Of a stretch of 8,865 nt of DNA, positions 1 through 7,087 are shown piece by piece. This DNA is from Rhodospirillales bacterium (GTDB lineage Bacteria > Pseudomonadota > Alphaproteobacteria > Rhodospirillales > Casp-alpha2), in the NCBI GenBank assembly GCA_021775275.1, contig JAJFIE010000154.1:1-8865 (forward strand), read 5' to 3'. The first letter of the stretch is position 1; each line of letters opens with the position of its first letter. The notes under the pieces were generated by a model. It searched no databases. It saw nothing but the letters and a program-made list of their open reading frames with translations, and was not told the DNA's origin. The translations under genes and the position numbers were made by a program.

Positions 1-2813
1 CTCTCGACCGCATTAACCGCCATAGCGGTCATGTTGCGGGTCCCCGTTTCCACGGCATCGGACGCGTTCGCCACTCCGTTGCGGGTCCGTTTGGACGCCT
101 CATCCAGATCCTGAATGCGTTGCGCCAGGGCGTTGCCGATCTCGCGCAGACTCTCCGAGGTGCGCGTCGCTGTTCCGTTCAGTTCTTCCGACTGCCCGCG
201 CAACTGATCGCGCGCCGTAACAATTTGTGATGAAGCTTTTTCCGATACGGCACTCAAATCCGACGACTGCTGGTTCATGGCCGCATTGACCGTAGCGAGA
301 AGATTGGTCGCTTTCTCCACGGCGGCGTCAACTTCGGATCCCCGTTCCTGGAGGGAACTAGCGACACCGGCCAGCTTATCCGTCGCACCGGTCGCTGCGT
401 CGGTTATGCCACCTGCCTGTTTGTGCAACTGATCACTAAAGATGCGCACATGCTCTGATGCCCGATGATAGGAATCATCCAATTGATCGGTTCGCGTCTT
501 CAACAGATCGCCCACATCATTCAGCTTGGTTTCGGACTGTCCAAGCGTCGATTCCATATCGGCGGAATAACGCAACACCGCGTCCGCAATGGCTTCCAGA
601 CGTTGCCCTGAATCATCCGAATGACTTACAGCCTGAGCCAGTTCGTCGCGCATGGCCTGGCCCACTTTCCCGAGCGCGCCAACGGCCTCTTCCGTGGAGG
701 CGGACACCACGGACGAACTCCCCTGCAAGGCCTCTGTAACCCCATTGATCCGAACAGCAGCAACCTCGCTTGTATCGCTCAACCAGTCTGCCCGGGATTT
801 AAGTATCTCGCCTGTCTGGTTCAGACGTTGCTCTGTTTCACCCAGTCGGTCTTCCAGGTTAACGGTTTCCGCCTGCAACTCCGCTGCAACCTTGGCCACA
901 CGTGCGGAAGCATCGTCGGTAGCCGTATTCAGGCCCGTCGCCTGCCGATCAAACGCATCACTGACCAGTGACAGAAGTCGTGCGGCGCGATCAGTCGACG
1001 ACGTTAGTTCCCGGGTCGATTGCCGAAGAGCATCATCTGCCCGTCCGACATCTTTCGTGGCGGAATCCGCCGCCTCGGAAATGTCATCCACCTGACCACC
1101 GAGCAGATCGCCAAGGCTGGACACTTTCATCGATGCGTCGTCGGACGCAGACAGTAACTCGCGCAGGTTTCGTTTCACTTCGCCGCTGACATCGTCAAGT
1201 CGCTCTTCGACCTTATCCGTCACCGCAACCAATTCGTTGGCGCGGCGCATAATGGTCATACTGCCCTCGTCGGCCGACTTGGTGACACGTTCTGACATCT
1301 CGCTCAGACGCTTGCCTTCTTCCTGTAGGACTTTATGCACGCCTTCGACGGAATCCACGGTCTCCGTGGAAACCTGTTGCAGATTGCGGGCGCCTTGGTC
1401 GACGTTCTGCTCAAGCGACTGTAACCGGTGCGAGACCTGTTGCGCCATCTGCCCCATTTCATCGAGTTGACCGCGAAAGCCGTCCACGGTTTCCCGGGTC
1501 TGGTCGGATGTTGCAGATACAGCATCCGCAGTAATTTGCAGGTTATGCGCCGCTTTCTGCACATTGGTGACGCTGGTCTGTGTGGCCCCGTCCAGGGTAT
1601 CCGCCTGACGACGGAAATCCTCGTTCAGGCTGGTCATTCGGTGGGCTGCGCGTTCCGTTGCACTGTCCAGATCGGCGGAACGATCACGCAGGGTGTCGCC
1701 CACACCGGTCAAACGGCCATCCGTTTCATTGGCGATGCGTTCGATATCGCGGGCCTGTGTCGCCAGTGAATCCGTTGCATTGCGTACCCGGCCCGATGCT
1801 TCGTGCGACGCGCTGTCCAACTGGTCGGAACGTTTCTGCAACTCCTCGCCAACACGCCCCATTTCGCCGATCACTTTATCACTGACCGTCGACAGGCTGT
1901 CAGCGCTCAACTCCAGCGCAGTGGTCACCGATGTCACGCCGGTCTCGGCGTCTGTCGTGATCGCGTTGACTTCGTCGATACGGCGGCGGAATTCATCGCC
2001 CACCTCGCGGACCCGTTCGCTTGCCCGTTGCGTTGCCCCCTGCAAATCACGCGTCGTGCGTTCCAGATCACCGACTGTTTCGCGGACCGTACCGGAAACA
2101 ACTTCTGACGATTCGCGAAGCTCAGTGGTCTGCCGCCCCAGCGAACCCTCGATTTCTTCTGCCCGGCGTTCCAGGTTTTCTGCCGCATGGGCCAGCAAGG
2201 ATTGTTGCTCACTCAACATGTTGCGTAACGTTTCCGCCTGTTTGGAGGCCGTTTCCGACCGCTGCTCCATGGCGCTGGAATGGCGCTCCAGCATATCGGT
2301 GCTAACCTCGAATTCCTGCGCTGCACTGCGCACAGTGGACGCCAGCGAATTGGCGCGGTCATCGAGATGATCCCCGGCAGCATCGGCCTGGCGGACGGCC
2401 TCGTTGACCACATCGGCAAAGCGGGCGCCGCGGTCTTCAAATATCTGCGTCGAATGTTCCGTGCGTTCCGTCGCTTCGCGGGCGGTTTCCGATAGCTCCT
2501 GGCTACGATCACGCAGGGTATCGCTCAAGTCTTCGGCCCGTGCGGAAGCGCGGTCCGACGACGTGACCAGTTCCTGTGATCGCTCATAGAGCGTGTCGCC
2601 AACTTCGCGAGCCCGCTCGACGGCACGGTCCGTAACATCGCGCAAATCTTCGGTCTGCCGTTTCAGGGATTCCGAAATGGCGCGGGCGCGGATATCCGCA
2701 TCTTCGGACACTTGCGAGAGCTCAATGGAACGACGTTTTACCTCGCCCACCACATCCGCCGCCTGTTTGGCGGCAAAGTCCGACGCGCGGGTCAGGTCCT
2801 GCGCCTGCCGACG
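1..2813 (-). repeat. 36 tandem 75-bp units encoding a 25-residue coiled-coil repeat
   Basis: Residues 175-1111 of the TipN-like protein divide without gaps into 25-residue units, broken once by a 21-residue unit. Position 25 is hydrophobic in all 36 full units (mostly Leu, otherwise Val, Phe, Met or Ile). Position 7 is hydrophobic in all, with Ala in one unit and mostly Leu in the rest. Position 14 is often Ala, 18 and 21 are mostly Val, Ala, Leu or Ile, and position 2 is often Arg. Well-kept units read RDRSQEL...STQIF and KRQTEDL...VGDTL. Core spacing 4-3-4-3-4-4-3 equals two heptads plus one hendecad, or seven core positions per 25 residues. At DNA level the units are diverged, so the array is old and held by selection on the protein. 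The array continues off the left edge. Confidence 0.9.
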
Positions 2814-3335
2814 CAGCGATTGCGTGACATCGCGCAGGCGAATTTCCGCCCGATCAGACGGATAGGCCAGTTGACTGAGCTGCCAGCGCAATGCTTCGGT
2901 TTCGTGACGTAATGTGCGTCCGCGTTCGAAAAACGCGACCACCATCCACAACAGTGCGAGCGGCGTGATGGCGCCGACGGCCAGACCAGCCAGTTCGTGC
3001 GGCAGCAAAACTGTCAGGTTGTTCCAGCCCAGATACAGTTCGACCATCTGATGAACCAGATAGCCCCAGCCAACGGACGTCAGAACGCCGACAATCACCG
3101 GAATACGGTAACGCAGAAAAAATGGCGGCTTCCAGTCTTCGGGCTCAAGTGTCCCGCTGGCATCAATGAACGGCAATGCCTCACTGATATCGGCGGGATC
3201 GCGAACATCCCCGGCGCCACCGTGCAAATTCCGATCAATAAGCACGTCTGTGATCATGCCATCGACACCCGACGGATCATCCTTGGAAGGTTGTTGGCCT
3301 AATACGTTGTCGGAATTGGTCGGTTTGTCCGCCAT
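1..3335 (-). CDS. Giant membrane-anchored coiled-coil protein, TipN-like (3'-partial)
   Basis: No stop codon interrupts 1111 codons from ATG 3333-3335 to the left edge, so the C-terminus is missing. An in-frame TAG lies eight codons upstream, which fixes the start to this ATG or the GTG just before it; GAGG at 3341-3344 supports the ATG. Residues 1-70 are polar and acidic. Membrane segments lie at about 78-97 and 113-136, followed by an Arg-rich stretch (about 137-156, beginning ERGRTLRHE). From residue 175 to the edge the protein is a rod of 25-residue coiled-coil repeats, with no Cys and a single Trp. Two N-terminal membrane helices followed by a long cytoplasmic coiled coil is the plan of Caulobacter TipN, a birth-scar and new-pole marker that positions the division plane and flagellum. 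TipN is about 890 residues, so this one is longer. Function by architecture is inference; it could be another large apolipoprotein- or kinesin-like rod annotated as hypothetical. The reading frame itself is certain. Confidence 0.9.
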   Translation of the reverse strand, partial: MADKPTNSDNVLGQQPSKDDPSGVDGMITDVLIDRNLHGGAGDVRDPADISEALPFIDASGTLEPEDWKPPFFLRYRIPVIVGVLTSVGWGYLVHQMVELYLGWNNLTVLLPHELAGLAVGAITPLALLWMVVAFFERGRTLRHETEALRWQLSQLAYPSDRAEIRLRDVTQSLRRQAQDLTRASDFAAKQAADVVGEVKRRSIELSQVSEDADIRARAISESLKRQTEDLRDVTDRAVERAREVGDTLYERSQELVTSSDRASARAEDLSDTLRDRSQELSETAREATERTEHSTQIFEDRGARFADVVNEAVRQADAAGDHLDDRANSLASTVRSAAQEFEVSTDMLERHSSAMEQRSETASKQAETLRNMLSEQQSLLAHAAENLERRAEEIEGSLGRQTTELRESSEVVSGTVRETVGDLERTTRDLQGATQRASERVREVGDEFRRRIDEVNAITTDAETGVTSVTTALELSADSLSTVSDKVIGEMGRVGEELQKRSDQLDSASHEASGRVRNATDSLATQARDIERIANETDGRLTGVGDTLRDRSADLDSATERAAHRMTSLNEDFRRQADTLDGATQTSVTNVQKAAHNLQITADAVSATSDQTRETVDGFRGQLDEMGQMAQQVSHRLQSLEQNVDQGARNLQQVSTETVDSVEGVHKVLQEEGKRLSEMSERVTKSADEGSMTIMRRANELVAVTDKVEERLDDVSGEVKRNLRELLSASDDASMKVSSLGDLLGGQVDDISEAADSATKDVGRADDALRQSTRELTSSTDRAARLLSLVSDAFDRQATGLNTATDDASARVAKVAAELQAETVNLEDRLGETEQRLNQTGEILKSRADWLSDTSEVAAVRINGVTEALQGSSSVVSASTEEAVGALGKVGQAMRDELAQAVSHSDDSGQRLEAIADAVLRYSADMESTLGQSETKLNDVGDLLKTRTDQLDDSYHRASEHVRIFSDQLHKQAGGITDAATGATDKLAGVASSLQERGSEVDAAVEKATNLLATVNAAMNQQSSDLSAVSEKASSQIVTARDQLRGQSEELNGTATRTSESLREIGNALAQRIQDLDEASKRTRNGVANASDAVETGTRNMTAMAVNAVE
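1401..1463 (-). other. Single 21-residue unit breaking the 25-residue register
   Basis: Residues 625-645 (beginning DEMGQMAQQ, ending LEQNV) form the only unit that is not 25 residues long. Eighteen full units come before it and eighteen after. Twenty-one residues is three heptads, four fewer than the standard unit. The hydrophobic spacing here is consistent with an ordinary heptad coil. The count is exact from translation; any structural role, such as a local change in supercoil or a hinge, is inference. Confidence 0.75.
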
Positions 3336-3340
3336 CACTG

Positions 3341-3344
3341 CCTC
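3341..3344 (-). promoter_or_regulatory. Ribosome binding site of the coiled-coil gene
   Basis: GAGG on the minus strand lies five bases before ATG 3335. It supports that ATG over the adjacent GTG codon. It is the clearest Shine-Dalgarno sequence among the five genes of the window. Confidence 0.55.
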
Positions 3345-3406
3345 GTCGAACTTCTATTCATACAAACCCATATGCAACACCGCCGCCTCACGATCTCCAG
3401 TGCCGT

Positions 3407-3419
3407 TTTCACGGTGAAA
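3407..3419. repeat. Short dyad TTTCAC-G-GTGAAA
   Basis: A perfect 6-bp inverted repeat with a one-base centre lies about 72 bp upstream of the coiled-coil gene start. The short centre argues against an RNA hairpin and would suit a dimeric DNA-binding protein. It may also be chance. Confidence 0.2.
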
Positions 3420-3519
3420 CTTGAGGAAGTGGCGCGAGTCGCTGGTTAATTTTTACAGAGTAATCATACACCCAGTTATCGCCGGATGGAACAGGGTATG
3501 GCAGATATAGCGATTATTT

Positions 3520-3528
3520 TGTGGATAA
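3520..3528 (-). promoter_or_regulatory. Perfect DnaA box TTATCCACA
   Basis: The minus strand reads TTATCCACA, an exact match to the strong E. coli R1/R4-type DnaA box (consensus TTATNCACA). It is centred between two direct copies of ATATAGCG at 3505-3512 and 3536-3543 (plus strand), with seven bases on each side. It lies about 185 bp upstream of the coiled-coil gene start. A single box fits transcriptional control by DnaA better than an origin, since no cluster of boxes or dnaA/parAB genes is present. Binding is inference. Confidence 0.4.
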
Positions 3529-3571
3529 CTACAATATATAGCGCCGATCTTTGGCCGGTCTTTGAAAGTGA

Positions 3572-6500
3572 TCAGGCGTCCAGAAAATCACGAAGCGCAG
3601 ATACAGTGCGAATCGCAGCATGGCCATCCGCGCCGCTGCCAAATACCCTGGAGCGCATGCGCGCACGGGTTTCATCGCCCGAATCCGGTGCATCGAGCAA
3701 TTTCAGAACCTGCTCAATTGCCTCCGCGTCCTCATCGACGCATACAGCGACACTTTCCAGTAATGCTGCATGCTGATCGCCCAGCCGAACCTGTTGTGAC
3801 GCATGGGGGCGTGGTCGCAATAAGACCATGGGGGCATCGAAGGCCAGAAACGTAAACGCCAATGGTGAAAAATCCGCCAGCAGGAGGTCGGCCCCAGCCA
3901 TCAAGGCTAGATAGTCGACACCCGCTGCAACATGGACCGTCACATTGGCGCACGTCGCGGCAAGATCAACCCACCCATCAACCCATCCCGGTTGGTTCTC
4001 AAGGGTTGTTGGATGCGGCCTGATCACCAGGTCAAATGCGTTGTTGTCAGCGCTACACAAGGTGGCAAGCGCCTCATTCATAACAGGCGCGGCACTGGCT
4101 TCATGACGCCAATCCGGCATGTAGAGCACCTGTTTGCGGCCACCACGTCCCGTGACTGAACGCTCGAAAACACCGTCGGTGAGCGGCAGGCCGGTCAACC
4201 ACACGCGGTGTTGCGACAGACCCGCGGCCAGGAATGCGTCGCGTTCGTCGTCGTTCACGACACAGACAGCGTCCGCTGATGCGCCCAGAAGCGAACCCGG
4301 CGATACACTGTCGGGACGACGGATGGCAGCAGAGGGTATCTGGATGACAGCACACTCAGGCATCTGATCACGTAACCCCTTCAACCGATCAGAAGTCGTC
4401 AGAATGGCGTCTGGTCGAAACTCGGAAATCTCCCTCATATCGCCTGAGAATAATGGCCAGTGGTCTTCCATCAACGCATCAAAAACCGGCTTGAGAGCGA
4501 AGTAATCAGCCTGGGTTGTCATGTGCAGAGCAATTTTTCGCCGGTTATTCTGTTCGGAAACAATACGTCCGCTGGTCACGACATCCATGCTCAGGATGGC
4601 TGCACGGGCAAATCGGTTTGTCGGATCGGTGGATAATGCCCTCTCAAAAGCCTGTCGTGCATCATCTGTGCGGTCCATAGCCCGACAAACCAGCCCCAGA
4701 TGATACCCTGCCTCGGCTCGTTCCGGATCAATTTCCATAGCGATCCGCAGACATTGCAGGGCTTCATTAACAGCCCCGGCACGGCGTAAGGCAGTGCCCA
4801 GCAAAAGCCGCGCCTCACCATCTTCGGGTGCGACCCGAACGGCGCGCCGGAAGCTGTGAATGCCTTCCGCTTCGTCGCCCCGCAGGAACAGCGACTTACC
4901 GAGATTCCGGTGTGCATCCAGATGATCCGGATAGCCCTGGATGGCGCGACGGAAGCAGGCGATTGCCGCATCATAGCGCTCTCCCAATGCCAGCAACTCG
5001 CCCATCTGGACGTTGATATCCGGATCATCCGGCATCTGCGCCGATGCCCGGTGCAGGCATGCCGCTACCATCGCCAGATCACCTTCAGCACGGGCCGCCG
5101 TCGTCCGCTTGAGAAGTTCCGGCACCGGAACATCGGCCAGCTCGCCCTCTAATTCGTTATACCGCAAAGAGTTGACGCCTGAACCAGGGCCTGAATCTGG
5201 ATCATGCATACCTTGCTGCTCAATTATGTTCAGCGCATCATCCAATTGACCCGGCATGCCAACATCCGACGCATCGTGTTCAGCTTTTGGCATCCACCCG
5301 CCTGCAATACCCGCTTCACCCGGTGCCAGCACCGCCGCTACGCCACCTGTCAGGCGCAGCAGATACATCTTCGCCAGCCACCCGATCGACAACAAGACCC
5401 GGGATCGAAGTGATGCGCCGAACACCCCAACGATATCACGGACGGTGGCCGTACCGCGCTCCGTCACCATATTGATAACCTGCTCCAATCCATCACGATC
5501 CAGCAGGTGTTTCGTGGCAAAATTGTTCATATGCACAGACAACCGTTCATCCAGCAGATGCATGTTGGCGCCTTCAATCAGGCGAAGCTCCGTGGCATCG
5601 CTGATCAACGATGTGGGATAGGCGGCGAACATGGCGAAGGGATCGCTACGGAGCGGCACATCCGGGACTGCATGAATATTGCGGGTATCTTTTGCAGCGC
5701 GTGACCGGCGGTGATCCAGTTCTTCCCAGACATCCTGATACGCCTTGATCACAACCGACCAGTCGAAAGCCCTGCATGCATGGTCGCGACCGGCCTTACC
5801 CATGGCATGGCGCTTGTCTGCATCGTTGCAAAGGACACTGAGTGCATCGATACACGCGCCGGCATCCACCGCCGTCGACTGGCTCACCGCCCCACAATAC
5901 CGGTCGTTGGCGGTGTCGTCCGCTGCCCCCAGAACACCCAGTTCAGGTGCGAAAGCCAAATCGCGCCCCTCGCCTCCCGTCGGCATCCAGGTCGGAATAA
6001 TAAATCCATGGACGCCATCACTAATTGTTTCGCGATGCCCATTCCAGTCACTGACAACTACAGGCAGGCCCGCCGCCATGGCTTCAATGGGGGTCAGACC
6101 AACGGTTTCGTGGATATTGTCTGAAAGCGACACGAACACATCCGCCGCCCGCCAGATGCGGCGGCGTACATCATCATCTCGCCCATCGAGAAATATCGCA
6201 TTCACCGACGGGCACAGAGCCCGCGCCCCGTCGCGAAATTCCTTTTCTTCGGCTTCATTGGAAAACCAGCCTGCCTGGATCAAGTGGATCTGACGGCCCG
6301 TACGCCGCGCCGCCGCCTCTGCGGCGACGTAGAATGGCAGCGGATGCGCCATGGCATGAAAACTAAGGTGGCCAACAAACAGCAGGGCCACATCATCACC
6401 ATGGATTCCCAAGCCCTGGCGCAACTGGGCCCGGTCGGCGCTCGCCGCCGCATCATGGGCAAAGGCTGCACAATCAACGCCGGGGGGAACGACGGGCAGG

Positions 6501-7042
6501 AGCAACTCAATCGGGGGCCGCGCACCCATGCGCTCCTCCAGATAGGCCGCATACCCGTCCAGCACATAGCGGGTGGCTGAGCGGGACGCACGTGACGTAC
6601 AGATCAGGGCATCCCATGCCTGTACAGGCGCTGTCAGCAGATCACCAAGGGTGCTCATGGCCTGCGCGGGCGCAATGGTGCGGTTAAGCCCGCACAGGCT
6701 ATAGGCCGCGTTTCCATGGGTTCGGCGTCGCCAGGCGAACGGTGCGATATCCGCACCAGGAAGGCTGAGAACGCCAGGCGCTTCGTTCCGGCCGATCATA
6801 TCGTGCCCGACCCGGCGGCAGGGTTGAGAGTTCCCGGCAACCTGCCTGATCCGACGCGCAAAGTCAGCAAAATGGTCCGCACTCAGGGTATGCGCATAAT
6901 AATTTTCAACGCCGCCGTGGTCGACGAAGCCACGCAGGAAACCGTCACCAATGGCAAACTGCCCTGTGTGAGGATCACCGCGATTATCGCGATTTACCTC
7001 CACGCCATCGGCGTGGTGAAAGAAAACTGCGTTGCGCGCCAT
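3572..7042 (-). CDS. Fused GT4 glycosyltransferase - TPR - CDP-glycerol glycerophosphotransferase-like protein
   Basis: This is one uninterrupted 1156-residue frame. Residues 1-440 form a GT-B glycosyltransferase of GT4 type: Gly-rich N-terminal loop (DHGGVEN, 41-47), FVGHLSFHA (222-230), EX7E motif (Glu312-Glu320, ETVGLTPIE), then AMAAGLPVVVSDW. Residues about 465-575 are a helical linker, perhaps winged-helix-like. Residues about 644-810 hold five TPR units. Residues about 835-1150 resemble the CDP-glycerol glycerophosphotransferase family: WLTGLPLTD, VLYMPDWR, RPHP (1008-1011) and ADFSP (1056-1060). The His-Gly motif expected in TagF-like enzymes is replaced by QIPSAA near 901-906, so C-terminal catalysis is uncertain. 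No signal peptide or membrane helix is seen, so it is probably cytoplasmic, working on a surface glycan or glycoconjugate. An in-frame TAA four codons upstream fixes the start; the Shine-Dalgarno is weak (GGA). It follows the dehydrogenase gene by 45 bp. Donor and acceptor cannot be read from sequence. Confidence 0.92.
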   Translation of the reverse strand: MARNAVFFHHADGVEVNRDNRGDPHTGQFAIGDGFLRGFVDHGGVENYYAHTLSADHFADFARRIRQVAGNSQPCRRVGHDMIGRNEAPGVLSLPGADIAPFAWRRRTHGNAAYSLCGLNRTIAPAQAMSTLGDLLTAPVQAWDALICTSRASRSATRYVLDGYAAYLEERMGARPPIELLLPVVPPGVDCAAFAHDAAASADRAQLRQGLGIHGDDVALLFVGHLSFHAMAHPLPFYVAAEAAARRTGRQIHLIQAGWFSNEAEEKEFRDGARALCPSVNAIFLDGRDDDVRRRIWRAADVFVSLSDNIHETVGLTPIEAMAAGLPVVVSDWNGHRETISDGVHGFIIPTWMPTGGEGRDLAFAPELGVLGAADDTANDRYCGAVSQSTAVDAGACIDALSVLCNDADKRHAMGKAGRDHACRAFDWSVVIKAYQDVWEELDHRRSRAAKDTRNIHAVPDVPLRSDPFAMFAAYPTSLISDATELRLIEGANMHLLDERLSVHMNNFATKHLLDRDGLEQVINMVTERGTATVRDIVGVFGASLRSRVLLSIGWLAKMYLLRLTGGVAAVLAPGEAGIAGGWMPKAEHDASDVGMPGQLDDALNIIEQQGMHDPDSGPGSGVNSLRYNELEGELADVPVPELLKRTTAARAEGDLAMVAACLHRASAQMPDDPDINVQMGELLALGERYDAAIACFRRAIQGYPDHLDAHRNLGKSLFLRGDEAEGIHSFRRAVRVAPEDGEARLLLGTALRRAGAVNEALQCLRIAMEIDPERAEAGYHLGLVCRAMDRTDDARQAFERALSTDPTNRFARAAILSMDVVTSGRIVSEQNNRRKIALHMTTQADYFALKPVFDALMEDHWPLFSGDMREISEFRPDAILTTSDRLKGLRDQMPECAVIQIPSAAIRRPDSVSPGSLLGASADAVCVVNDDERDAFLAAGLSQHRVWLTGLPLTDGVFERSVTGRGGRKQVLYMPDWRHEASAAPVMNEALATLCSADNNAFDLVIRPHPTTLENQPGWVDGWVDLAATCANVTVHVAAGVDYLALMAGADLLLADFSPLAFTFLAFDAPMVLLRPRPHASQQVRLGDQHAALLESVAVCVDEDAEAIEQVLKLLDAPDSGDETRARMRSRVFGSGADGHAAIRTVSALRDFLDA

Positions 7043-7087
7043 GATTATCCGTTATTACCGATCTACTACTAGTAGAACAAAACCCGT

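Larger units (their letters stand above)
3336..3571 (-). promoter_or_regulatory. Upstream region of the coiled-coil gene with cell-cycle-type motifs
   Basis: This 236-bp gap separates the stop of the transferase gene from the start of the coiled-coil gene. It is visibly AT-richer than its surroundings, above all at 3455-3545. On the minus strand a -10-like TATGAT lies at 3463-3468, but no good -35 stands 17 bases upstream, so the promoter call is weak. GACTC (GANTC, the CcrM methylation site) lies at 3436-3440, and TTAACCA at 3443-3449 resembles a CtrA half-site without a proper TTAA-N7-TTAA partner. No stem with a T-run follows the transferase stop, so I see no intrinsic terminator and read-through is possible. 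No small gene is supported here. Confidence 0.4.

Noticed and set aside
1693..2370. 225-codon plus-strand open frame, rich in Ser and Arg, inside the coiled-coil gene
   Set aside because: It is an antisense shadow of the 75-bp repeats: low complexity, no ribosome site, no family resemblance, and the minus frame shows strict protein-level conservation. Other plus-strand frames in 1-3335 fail likewise.
1304..2512. Minus-strand frames at 1304-1564, 1934-2212 and 2213-2512
   Set aside because: All lie in a different frame from the long continuous coding frame that shows the 25-residue repeat, and they have no sensible composition.
1..2813. Methyl-accepting chemotaxis receptor
   Set aside because: The Ala/Ser/Thr/Glu-rich coil recalls such receptors, but no HAMP domain or conserved signalling hairpin tip is seen, and the strict 25-residue period differs from their heptad pattern.
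3505..3543. Chromosomal replication origin
   Set aside because: Only one DnaA box is found, with no box cluster and no origin-linked genes; a regulatory site is more likely.
3541..3571. GC-rich stretch after the transferase stop as an intrinsic terminator
   Set aside because: Only a three-base-pair stem (GCC/GGC around AAAGATC) forms and no T-run follows on the minus strand.
5711..6293. Plus-strand frames of 137 and 182 codons opposite the glycosyltransferase
   Set aside because: They overlap the EX7E-containing GT4 domain in antisense and resemble no protein family.
7066..7075. 10-bp palindrome CTACTAGTAG between the SDR and transferase genes
   Set aside because: It is short, has no loop or T-run, and no regulator is recognised; chance is the simplest explanation.
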